This document shows, piece after piece, positions 25,235 to 36,600 of a DNA stretch of 64,000 bases. A model generated the notes under the pieces. It saw only the letters and a program-made list of their open reading frames with translations, had not been told where the DNA came from and ran no database searches. Every line of letters begins with the position of its first letter. Positions within the stretch are counted from its first letter, which is position 1. The stretch is from Peptoniphilus sp. GNH (GTDB lineage Bacteria; Bacillota; Clostridia; Tissierellales; Peptoniphilaceae): positions 1,326,979-1,390,978 of the forward strand of contig CP089931.1 of NCBI GenBank assembly GCA_021307325.1. The letters are read 5' to 3'. The position numbers and the translations under genes are program-made.

Positions 25235-27463
25235 TCAAGCTTCTTCCTTATTTTTCTTCATAGCCACAACAGCGCCAATCATAAGACCAACACCGACAAC
25301 TGTGAATATAAGAGTACCAATGCCACCGACTTGTGGAATATCTATTTTTTTATTTACAACTTCAAAAGCATCATTTTTTTCACTTTTTTCACTATACTTA
25401 ATCTTATAGTCTTCTTCTTTAGCTGAACCAACTGTGAATTGGAATGGAGTTGTAAGTTTAGCAAATCCATCTGGTGCAGTCTTTTCAACTAAGTCATAAG
25501 TTCCCTTGGCTAGACCTTCTACATAAATTTGTCCGTCTTGATTTGACTTGAATACAAATGCGCCAGTTTCACCGTCAATCCATTTCCATTCAATCTTCAT
25601 TTTGCTATATGCGTCATTTCTTGCTTTTTCTAGTTGTTTTATTGAACCTGTAACGTCTTCATTACCATTAAGTTTAGTTACTAAAGCGTTGTCTTGTTCA
25701 TTAGCTGGTTTTTTAAGCTGTTCGTTTAAATCTTTAATAGCTTGTTGATAAGCATCTTCTGCTGTTGTGTAAGCTTCAACTCTTTTTTTCAAGTCTTCAC
25801 CATCGGCCTTTGCAAGATATTCTGTCTTGTTTCCTTCAAGAGTTCTTGTAACATAGAATTCTGCTCCTGCAAGTTTTTTGCCAGCACCATCTGTCTTTAC
25901 AAATTTTGCATCATATGTTGTTACCTTTGGTGGCTCTGGTGTTTTTCTTGACGGGTCAAATTTATTTTCGATTGTGATTTGACCCTTGGTTTGTGTATCG
26001 TATTTTGCTTCGTATCCGTTTACAAATTCTCTAAATTTATATGTTGCATCCTTGTCAAGTCCAGTAAAAGTACCTGAATACTTATCTGTTTCATCTGCCT
26101 TAAACTTAATTCCTTCATCAGCTTTTACAACAACATCTTTTCCGTTTGTGTAAACTTGTGCAACAGTTTTTCCATCTTTTTCCAAAATATATCTTACCTT
26201 GGTTGATCTATTTTCTACTGTGTCAGACCAATTTTTCTTTACTCTCAACTCTCCAGTATCTGATGGGGTTGGTGTACCTGGAGTGCTTTTTCTTGGAGTA
26301 AAAGTTATATTATTTTCTTCTGGTTCATTAACTATTGTTTCACCATTTATCTTAGCTGAATATACAAGCCTAAATTCTACATCATTTTTTTCTAGAGCTT
26401 CGTTTATAGTTTTAATGTAATCAGCATTTTCGATTGTCAAATCAAAACCATTATCTCTTTCATCTATTGAGTATTTTGACTTTTCTACGTCTGTAAAGTC
26501 CTTTGCCGGGTCAAGTTTTACTTGTACTTTCATGTCTTTATTGTATGTTAGACCCTTGGTCATAGCATCTGACCATTGAAGAACTTTATAAATTTGACCT
26601 TTTATAAGTTTTGTTTTTACATCATATGGAACTGGTGAACCTTTACGTCCATCTATTGTAGCCTTTTCTGTTGTATATTTTTCATAATCTGTTCCATATT
26701 TGTCTTCCCATTCTTTTAAAGCCTTTGAATCTTTTCCAAAATTTGGGTCGTTTCTATAGGCCTTGTCAATTTTAGTTTCTTCTTCGGTGTTTTTAGGATA
26801 TAGATAAACAGTGTTTAGATAATATTCTCCTGCCTTGTAAGCTGTTCCTTCTATATTCAAATCATCTTTTAGAGGAACTGGTATTGAAATGCCAAAAGGT
26901 ACAGCAACTACCCCTGTAATTGTAGTTGGTCTATCTGTTTCTATAAACCAATAATAACCCTTTTTAAGCTTTATTGTAGTTTCTCCATTAGGCGCTGTTG
27001 TAAGATCCAACTTGCCTCCAGCACTTATTCCTTCTTTATTGTTTGTAACCAGGTCGTCAAGTTCTTTCTTGCTGTCGTATTTAGTTGGGTCCTTTTTCAT
27101 TTTTTCCAACTGGTCTAAGCTTGCAACCTTGTAGTAAGTGAACTCTACCCCTGCAAGACCTTTTACTTCCTTTTGTTCGTTATATTCTGTCAAGGTTTTT
27201 AATTGAATTTCTCCGCCGTTGTGATCAAAAGGAAATCCGTTTGGATTTTTCTTAAAACTTTTTTCTGCTACTAGCTTATGAATTTTTAGAGTTGTTTCCA
27301 TCTCTTTTTCGGTGTCACTTGCTTTTTCGCCAGGCATTTTGGTCAGACTTTCTTTTTTAATATCACCAGTTGGTGGCGGTGTATTCTCATTGCTTGCTAA
27401 AACTGGTGTGGCTGTTCCTACTAGCAAAATTATGGCTAGAAGGAGTGAAAGTAGTTTTTTCAT
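25235..27463 (-). CDS. Major (backbone) pilin with IPQVG sorting signal
   Basis: 742 residues. Signal peptide about 1-24 (ends VLAS). An N-terminal D1 domain follows, with the pilin motif VYLYPKN containing the likely linkage lysine K224. A middle region carries a Cna-B-like domain around 405-505, and a C-terminal Cna-B domain around 515-705 contains a helical insertion and the E-box YDLVEKTAPDGF. The sorting signal is IPQVG at 709, then GIGTLIFT, a hydrophobic span and KKNKEEA. IPQVG departs from LPXTG (V instead of T). Pilin motif plus size identify the polymerising shaft subunit of a sortase-assembled pilus. Confidence 0.92.
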   Translation of the reverse strand: MKKLLSLLLAIILLVGTATPVLASNENTPPPTGDIKKESLTKMPGEKASDTEKEMETTLKIHKLVAEKSFKKNPNGFPFDHNGGEIQLKTLTEYNEQKEVKGLAGVEFTYYKVASLDQLEKMKKDPTKYDSKKELDDLVTNNKEGISAGGKLDLTTAPNGETTIKLKKGYYWFIETDRPTTITGVVAVPFGISIPVPLKDDLNIEGTAYKAGEYYLNTVYLYPKNTEEETKIDKAYRNDPNFGKDSKALKEWEDKYGTDYEKYTTEKATIDGRKGSPVPYDVKTKLIKGQIYKVLQWSDAMTKGLTYNKDMKVQVKLDPAKDFTDVEKSKYSIDERDNGFDLTIENADYIKTINEALEKNDVEFRLVYSAKINGETIVNEPEENNITFTPRKSTPGTPTPSDTGELRVKKNWSDTVENRSTKVRYILEKDGKTVAQVYTNGKDVVVKADEGIKFKADETDKYSGTFTGLDKDATYKFREFVNGYEAKYDTQTKGQITIENKFDPSRKTPEPPKVTTYDAKFVKTDGAGKKLAGAEFYVTRTLEGNKTEYLAKADGEDLKKRVEAYTTAEDAYQQAIKDLNEQLKKPANEQDNALVTKLNGNEDVTGSIKQLEKARNDAYSKMKIEWKWIDGETGAFVFKSNQDGQIYVEGLAKGTYDLVEKTAPDGFAKLTTPFQFTVGSAKEEDYKIKYSEKSEKNDAFEVVNKKIDIPQVGGIGTLIFTVVGVGLMIGAVVAMKKNKEEA

Positions 27464-27486
27464 ATTTTTCTCCTTGTCTATTTTTT

Positions 27487-27575
27487 CCGAGATGGGGTCT
27501 CGGTGCCCTTATATAAGAGGCTACTGCCTATTATTACTTGCCTTGAATCGGGGGCAGTCTAGCTGCCCTTGATTC
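27487..27575 (-). promoter_or_regulatory. Structured leader of the major pilin gene (two stem-loops)
   Basis: Between the giant adhesin and the major pilin are two strong stems: 27487-27503 (CCGAGA / TCTCGG, loop of five) and 27545-27575 (GAATC plus GGGCAG paired with CTGCCC plus GATTC). On the minus strand neither is followed by Ts (the first is followed by AAAAAA), so they are not ordinary terminators of the operon. They may mark an mRNA processing or stabilising element giving high pilin expression (inference). Confidence 0.5.
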
Positions 27576-27611
27576 ATTTTTTAAGGAGGATACCTCTGGT
27601 TGTCCTTGTAG

Positions 27612-30600
27612 TTATTCATGGTCTATCCTCCTCCTTTTGTAGGTCAAGAGGGCAAGACCCATAAGCGATAGTCCTAGGCCTGTAAAGATCAAAGTACCTA
27701 TACCGCCAGTTCTCGGATAAATCGCCTTTTTGTTTTCAACTTCGATTGCCCTTAGTTTAGGCTTATCTACATAAGTTGGCTTTGTATCCTTGCCAAAGTT
27801 TTTTTTGTCGTAGCTATAAATCAAATGGCCGAGTATCTTAACGCCATCTTTTAGGTCGTAGTGCAAATTAGCCTTACTACCATCATTTGGCTTACCCGTG
27901 ATTTCAAGTACGATTGCTTTTTCTGTTGTGTAGAATGTGCTTTCTTTTCCATCGACTGTTTCTTGTGAGCTAGTGTAATCTCCATCTTTTAGCATCTGGC
28001 TGATTTGGAAATACGAGATTGTGTTTCCTTGGCCGGAGCCTGCTTGGATTTCTTTGTACTCTAGGTCTTCGATTTTCTTTTCCTTGTCTAGGACTGCGTA
28101 CTTGATTTTTTGATTTGGCACTTGCCAATCTTTTGCTTCAATGCCAAATATAGTAGATGTGCTGTCGAACTTCCAATTAGTGTGGTCTGGGTTTATTATT
28201 ACTCTTTGCTTGAAAGTATTATTCTTTTCATCTACTTCCAAGATTTCAGATTCTAGCATTCCCCTGTCACTTACTCTGTGACTTGCCCTTAGGGGATCTT
28301 TTTCAAGCACTTGCACCTTGCCATCTCCAAGTTTTAATTCTCTTATAAAGCCTGGCATCTTGGTGTAGCCTGCTGGTGCCTTGGTTTCTTCTAGAGCATA
28401 GTAACCCGCTTTTGTAACGTGTATCTTGAAGGATCCGTCAAGCTCACCATTTTTGTCCTTGCCATATACTATGAGGTTCTTGTACACATTCGTGTCTATC
28501 GGTTCATACTCGTCCTTTTCATTTTCCTTGTACCAAAGTTTGAACTCGGCTCCCCTTAGTCTATTTTTATCAAGGGCATCAATCTTTACAAAGTCGATGT
28601 CCTTGTAGTTGATGACTTCTATTGGATCAGTGCCTATGACTTTATACTTGCTTTTATCTTGTCCTTGTACTGGATTTGTATCGACTTTATTTTCTGCTCC
28701 CATTTCTGCTTTGTCCTGGAACAATGCTTTAAATGCTTTGACTGCTTTAATAGCTTTTGTCTTTGTTGTATTTGCAGTTTCATCTGCTTTAACTTTGAGT
28801 TTTATGATTCCAGTTTGTGTCACCATAAATTCTTCGATGTGTCTGTCGATTCTCGTGTAGCCATCTGGTGCTTTCGTCTCTACAAGAGCATAAGTCCCTT
28901 CAGGTAAGGTTTCGAACTTGAACAATCCGTCTTCTCCGGACGTAGCCGTCAAGAAATTTCCATTTGCATCTTTCGCATCTTCCCAGCCTTCTGCGTTTTG
29001 AGTGGTCTTTCTCAAAAGTTTGAACTCGGCTCCCTTGAGGACGTCCTTGTTTTGGTCAATCTTTTTGAAGACTATCTCGTTTTTAGGGTTGATGGCGCTT
29101 ATTGTCAAATCTGCCTTGGCTGTCGCATCGCTCTTGTTGGAGTAGACTGCGTCATACCTTTTGACACCAAGTCTTATTCCTCCACCACCTTTGTAGTTGA
29201 TTAGGTTCGCCCTCGGTGTGAATGATGTCTTGTCCTGTCCGTCGGCTATTCTACCAGTGACTTTGACTACGTAAGAGTCGGTAGCGTTCATTCTTTTGAA
29301 CTTCATCCAACCGTTGTTGTAGTCCGTTACGGTTCTTCCGTAGAATTTCGTGTTCCACAAGGTTTCCTTGGATAGGTCAAGTCCGTAGGATTCCGGCATT
29401 TTTTCGTTAAGGAAATCTCCGTATTTACTGTTGTCATACCAGTAAGCGGAAATCCTCAAATCATCTACTCCTTTTCCAGGGTAGTAGTTGAAGTAAGTCG
29501 GTATCGGGTTGTCATAATAATCAAAACCTGCGTTGTTTTTGCTAGGGTTGATGTAGAAGATTTGCGTAAATTCTCCCGTATCCGGGTCAAATTCCGTTAT
29601 CTTAGATGACATACTAACCTGGTCACCATTGTAGTTCTTGCCGGAGTTTGTCACTCCTCTATCGTAGAATACGTTGATTTGTTTTGTAGTGTCTGCTCCG
29701 CCCTTGATGCTTGGTCCAACACTTAGATTGTTCTCTGATTTCTTTATCTTGTCTGCATCTATGTGGGCGATGTAGTTGGCGTTAAATTCCAACAACTTGT
29801 AGGTTCTAGCGTAGTCTGTGAAGGTGTAGGTTATCTCGCCCGCAGCTTCGTTGTAATCCGCCTTGGCAATTGTACCTACTCCGTCTGCGAAGATGTCCAA
29901 ACCTTCTACTTTTTTCTTTTTAAATATTCCCTTCAAGTCCATATTGTCCGTGAGTTTGACTGTGAAAAAGTCTCCCGGACTTATTGTCGTCTTAGAGTCT
30001 ATCTTAAATGTCGTAGCGAAGTTTAGCATTTGCGCTTTGTTTGGATAGATTGTTCCGTCGTCAGTAGTCGTGTCGTTCTTGTCCGGACGTTTTATCGTCA
30101 TTTCGGTCGTCAACGTGATGTTCTTACTTTGGTCGACGCCTGTCCTTTCGATTGCCCCCGCATAAGGGTCAAGGTCTTTACCGCCGACTGTGAAGTACCA
30201 CCTTTGTCCGGTCAACTTGTGTCCTGGTGCCGGTGTCACTTCTTCCAATTCGTAATTACCGATTGGCAATTGGTCGAAGACTAATTCTCCGTCCTTAGCT
30301 TCTATTTTGTCGCTGTTTTTTGTGCCAACTGTTCCCGTGTAAGTGAACTTGTTTTTAGAATTTTGGTCATTTTCATCTTTTTTGACACCTAGTCGAGTGA
30401 GCTTGAACTTGGCTCCGTTTATCAATTGGGATTGCTCGTCTTTTTTAACGAGAGTTACCTTACCTTTTCCAGGCTTTTCGTTGATAATCTTACCCATATT
30501 CTTGGCTGTCGCAGATGTTACGAAGTCGACCAATTGTCCACCTTTTTCCGGTTCGTATTGGACAATACCGTTGGAGTTGTTGTACTCTAAAGTGATAGAA

Positions 30601-33600
30601 CCTCTACCCGGTGTGATTTCACCCTGAGCATTTGTCGTCGGCTTTTCGTAAGATATTGTCATGTGAAGTATCGGGTCATAAATCGGTCTGTATCCAGGAG
30701 GCGCTTGCACTTCCATCAGTCTGTAACGTCCCGGCTTCAAGCCTCTGAATCCGAAGTAGCCATTGAAGGCTGAGGATACATAACTTCCTGGCATATCGAC
30801 AAAACTGCCTTGTACTTCTTGTTGTAGCTTGAAGATTGCCCCTTCAAGTCTGTTCGTCGCTACATTATCCGAGTTGTTTGACCAAGCTTCTCCTTCTCCA
30901 TCACGTCCGTGTTTCGAGAAGGTGATGTTGTAGGACTCTTCTTCATTTACAAGGTCCAATCCCGTCTTTGGAATTTCAACCGGAACATCCGTCTTCTTTG
31001 TTGTCGTGTAGAGTTGGGATATATCCGGTGCCGTACTTATTTCTTCTTCAACAGTGCCTTTTAGCTCTGGCCAAATCCTACCACCATCTTTTCCAAGCCA
31101 GTTTTGGTATTTACCGTTCTTGTCGTACTTTCCAGCCCATCCAGGTGATTGTGTCTTGGCGATAGCCTGAGCACCTGCTTGGTAGGATGCCTTTTTGAAT
31201 GCCTTCCATTCAATATCTTTTGTTTTATCATTGTATACCGCTTGTTGGAACTCTCTGGCACCCTTGTAGAGCTTGAAGTCCATTTGAAGTTTGCCCAAAT
31301 CATCTTGCAAGATGTCCGTCCTCGTGTGGGCAGGTTTTATATTTCCATTTTTGTCTTTTTCATTTTTTGCGATTCCCGTCAAAAGTGCCTCGTCGTAGTA
31401 GCCTTCCACGTCAATGAAGTACAATCCGCCCGGCTCTAGGTTGAGTTGGTCTTCGTCAAAGCCCCAGTCGAATGGTCTCCACCTTGCAGTGTTTACCATG
31501 GATACTTCCTTCTTAGAAAGGTCGTAGTACTGTAGGACGTTGTCGATGTTTATATTATCAGGTGGGTTCGCTATCTTGTAAGTCGTTCTGTAAGCCGTCT
31601 TCAAACCTTCGTCGTTCGTGTTTGGAGGTCTGATTCCGTGAACTTTGTCAGGAACGAAGTCCGTTTCACCCCTCTTGTATTTCGGACTTATCTGAACGTT
31701 TAACTTGTCGCCCGAGTAGTTTCTCAAATCTATTACAGTTCTTTGAACGAAGGTCTTTGCAACTGGGTCGATGTGAGTGATACGAGATGCGGTCTTTATT
31801 AATTTGTTCGAGTTCATCGTGTCGTTGAACTTGGCGAGCGTGTCGTCTCGCAAAAATTCGTTCGCCGTCTTTTTCGGACCGTAGTAGGCTGCGTGCATCC
31901 TGCCTTGGTCGTCCTTGACTTCAATCTTCCAATCGGAAGTCGCCTTTTTGTAGCCTAGTGGTGGTTTGGTTTCCTTCAAGATGTAGTAGCCTTTTTCAAG
32001 CTTGGCAACATTACCCTTTCCATCTCTAAAGATTATCTTGCCTTCGTTAGTTGAAATACCCGTCAAGGTTAAGTTTCCTATTGGGTTTTCGTAGCTTTCA
32101 TCGACTCTAGTTAAGGTAAATTCTCCACCTTGTAGGGGTGATCCTAGAGGGTCTTTCTTGTAGATATTTAATTCCAAACCTGCCGGTTTGTTTGTGATAC
32201 TTAGATTTTTTTGTTTTTTATTAACCGGGTCATAAATCAAATAACCTAATTCAGCATCGTCTGGAAGAGTTTGGCCACTTCCTGGATCTCCAGGCAATGG
32301 CTCATCTTCTCCGATAAAGGTCGCCTCAATGCTTACATTTGAAGCTGGCATTGAGAAAGAATTATTTGAAACCTCTATTTTTTTACCATTTACATCTTTA
32401 ACTGTAAGTGATGCTAGTTTGTAGCCGACATCAGGTCTTGCTTCAAGTGTTATCAAGTCTTTCTCATTCGCACTTGTCGGCCTTGCAGTAACACTACCAT
32501 GCTCGCTTTGGCTTATGTTGACTTCGTAATTACCAACTTTTTGTTTTGTGAAGTTTGCAGATACCGACACATCTTTATCCGGCATCATAAAGTAGAGACC
32601 TTGGCTGTCATTTTGGACTGGCACTCCTCCGCCAGGATTTCCGTCACTTACCCAGCAACCAATATATCTGTACTCCTTACTCCATTTTTCAATTTTGATT
32701 CTTACTTTATCTCCAGTTTTTGCTAGTATCGGTTTATTTTTGCCACCTTTAGTTTGATTAACTTCTAGATAGACATTTCCACCGACTATTCCTCCATCTA
32801 CAAAGACTGCATGTTCTCCTTGTTGTTGTTGATGTTTTTTGTATCTTACATAAATCGTAGCGTTGAAATCCGGCATCGTGAAGGATCCTTGTCCCGTGTT
32901 TGTGTCGAATTGCGTAGGAATTGTTATACCATTTTTAGTTTTTACATAAGTTTTTGTGATGTCATATCCAAGTTTTGGGCTAACAGAGAATTCAACCTTA
33001 GATCCACTCTCGGCCTTTCCATTTTTAAGTCCTTTTATATTTACAGTGTATCTATCATTGTTGGGATCATAACCAACGTAATAGTAGGCTTTTGGTTTGA
33101 CTTCCTTTTTGATGAAGGTAGCACTTACATTTACCTTATAGGCCGGCATCGTGAAGGTGTACTTGCCGTCTTGTAGCAAAATCGGCTTTCCGTTGGCAGT
33201 CACCTGTCCCAGCTCGTATCCATTGTGGACTTGAACTGTGATTGTAACTTCGTCGCCCTTTTTAGCCCTTGTCTTGTCAACACTTACCCAACCTCCGTCA
33301 GTTTGGTCAGTATTGATATCAAAATACTCTTCCTTTGCCTTAAATGTAGCTTGCACATTGATACTATAATCTGGCATTTCAAACCTAAATCCGTTGTTTG
33401 TAACTGTGTATTCGTCACCGTTTATCAAGAGCCTATCCACTTCATAGCCATCAGCTGGATGGAAGGTCAGTAAAACAGAGTCTCCCGCCTTGGCAGTATT
33501 GTGATCTGTCGTCACACTACCATTGGTTGTTGGAAGTATATTTATATTATATTGTCCAGTTTGTGTGAAAGTAGCGACTATATTAGCATCCTCATGTCCC

Positions 33601-36600
33601 ATATGAAATGTGTAGGTGCTTGAGTTGTTAAATTGATCCGTTATATTAGTTTTGTTTAAGGTTACTTTTTGAATCACATAACCTGCTTGTGGAGTGACAG
33701 TGATTGTCACATCCTTGCCTTCTTCTTGGGAAGTAGGATTTGCAGTCACACTACCACCCACATTGCCCGTAACACTTGTGTTTATGTTGTATTTCTTTGG
33801 CTGCGGTTGGTTTTTAGGTCCAAATGTAGCATTTATTCTGACATTTGATTTTGGCATTATGAATTTATAATTTGTTATAGGGATGTCATCGCCCGTGATT
33901 TCATCATTATAATAAAGTGTTTTCAATTCATAACCAGAATCCGACTCGATAGTGAGTGTGACTTCTTCTCCAGCCTTGGCTTTTGTCTTGTTTGAAGTAA
34001 CTTTTCCGTTGTAAATATATCCATAGACCGTTACATCATAGGTCGGTTCTTGTGGTTGTGGCTTTCTCGTACCTCTGTATGTTATCTCTGGCTTCATTGG
34101 TGTGATTATCTCTACACCATTGTTTCCATGTCCCGTGTCTATGAATTTTCTTCCAGTTCGCACACCATTTGACACTTCATACTTGTAGTAAACTCTTTTT
34201 TTACCCTCTTGACCTTGTTCAACTCTAGTCTGACCTTCGTCCATATTGGGATCAGATTGTGTGGCATGGGTTATGGGGATAACTTCTTCTTCGTAGCCAT
34301 ATTCATAAGTTATTTGCGTCTTGTCATTTATGCTTGAGTCGCTTGAATAAGAATCTCCTACCCATTGTATCGTTTTTCCATATTGTTGATTTCTATTTGG
34401 ATAGTAGTCAGAGCCTAGTCCCACTGCATCAGTATATTTTGCTTCGACTTCAACTAAAATATAGCCTCTGTGGGCAGCCGGTACTTCTACTTGTATTCTT
34501 CTCGGTTTGCCATTTGTTGCTTCTTTTTGTTTAACAGTTACGATTATTTTTGTTTTATTTGCATTTAAGGCTTGGTCTATGCTTGAAGCATTCACCTTAT
34601 AAACATTGACATAGGTTTCTATATCTGCCGAATAACCCAAACGCAATTCTTCGTTTTCTGGTTGTCTGTGGATTTCTATTAACCTATCTCTTGAAGCAGT
34701 TTCTTCCTTGTATAAGAAGACTTGCTTGAATCTCTTTTGTCCCTTATTTATTTCAGTTATCTTTGTTTGAACCAAGCTTTCATTATGTTTGATATTAGCT
34801 CTACCAGATGACTTATCTGGATCCACTGCTTCCCAATCACTTCCCCTTGTTGCACTCTTCATTAGGTTGTAGGAGAGGGTGAAGGTTCTCGGGGCCAAAT
34901 ACGTTGTCCTTATTTTATAGATGGGACCGTATTGATTTTCTTCTTGCCCTTTCGCCGATCTTGTTGTCAAATCTTTTATTGGCTCTTCTTTTCCCACTAT
35001 TAAACCGGAGTTTTTGCCAACTTTTTTGTCTGATAGGATTTCTAGCATGAAATCATCCAGACTCTCATAGGATTCTGCTGCCCAGTACTTGTTGTTAAAG
35101 TTTACAAAGTCCATACCAGTTCCGATTGCACCGGATTGTGGTAGGTCTGTCTCGATTGTGACAGCGAGTGTCTTTTCTCCAACTACGGATGTGTCGACTT
35201 TTAGTCTATTGTGTCCGTTGACAAACAGTTGCTCTGCCTTAAATGGCACTGAGTCTCCCACTCTTACCAAGTTGTTCGGTGTTGAGTTCGATTGTACTTC
35301 GTTGATGCTCACTACCTTTGTGTTGACATTTGTGATATCTCTGTTTTCTGGTTGAGAGTGGATTTGCAAGCTTGGGTTGTTCAAGTTTTCTGTCGCACTG
35401 TTCAATATATAAACCTGTCTCATTCTGTGAGTTATTTGGTTTATTTCCACGATGTTTGTATTTAGTTTTTTACGAGGATTGTCCTTAAAATCTGGGTTAT
35501 GTGAGTCAGACTTGTTTTCCTTGGTTCCACCGTCCACATTTACTTTTTGCCACTTGTGCTCTGGATTATTGTCAGTTACGGTATTTGACCCGTTGTTGTC
35601 TTTGATGTAGACTTTTCCGTCTTCTAATATCGTCACTGTCCAGTCCGTGTTAGCCAAGTCGTAGCCTTGGGCTGCCCCATGTTCTACGAGTTTGTATTTT
35701 CCCGGTAGTAGGTCAGAGAAGTGGACTTTGCCGTCAGCTCCAGATTTTTCCCACTTGGTTTTTTGTTCTGGTTTGTCAGTTTTTTCCAAGTAGAAGGTTG
35801 CTCCTGATACTGCGTCGGTCGTTTTTTCTCTTATCTTTTTAAATTCGAACTCGTGTTTGTTTCTATTGTTGGTAACATCGAGTGAGCCTTCCGAGATGTA
35901 GGAGCCTATTATGTTGCCACCTTGTGATTGGTCGTTACCAGTGTTTACGAGGTCTCCTTCCGGAATTTCACTTACTTTGTCGTAGTAGTCCGGCTTCCAG
36001 TAAACTTTTTGTTCTGGCGTGCCGTAGTTTTCGAAATAGTCGATACCAGTACCTATTGCACCTTCTAGGTTCTTGTAGGGGATTTTGACGTCAATTATAA
36101 TTGGCTTGTCAGTTTCCGGTATGTCTATTTCGACTCTTTTTGGTACTTCGCCCGGCTTTTCGACTTTTTTCTTAATCACGTTGAGTTTTTCTACGTTGTA
36201 GTTGTCCAGTCTGATATCGCCGACGTATTCTTTTACCGGCTTGTCCAGTCTGAAGACTTTTATGTCTTCAGTTCCAGCGTACCAGGTCATATTGTTTTCT
36301 CTTAGTGGCTCTCTGTAGATTTGCGCCTTGGATTTTCCGATGTGTTTTCCTTCTGGGTTTAGGACGTATCTTTGGATTACATAGTTTTTAGCTTTGTTGA
36401 TTCCAATGATTCTCGTTCCGACCTTGTATGGAATTACCGAGTTGTCTAGGTATCCTCTCCATCTTGGGTCAGTTAATCCGTTGAAGTTTGCGACCGGTCT
36501 AGCAGCCACGTTTACCCATTTAGTGTTCTCTTCTCCGAGGAGCGATTTGTTTTTATTGCCAGCTTGTCCACTTGGCCCTTCGATATAAGAGTAGACTTTT

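Noticed and set aside
27487-27503. Pre-pilin stem as a terminator of the giant adhesin transcript
   Set aside because: On the sense (minus) strand the stem is followed by As, not Ts, so intrinsic termination is not supported.
32320-34050. CRISPR-like or recent tandem repeat array in the adhesin
   Set aside because: The repeats exist at the protein level only; DNA units are long, diverged and lack spacers.
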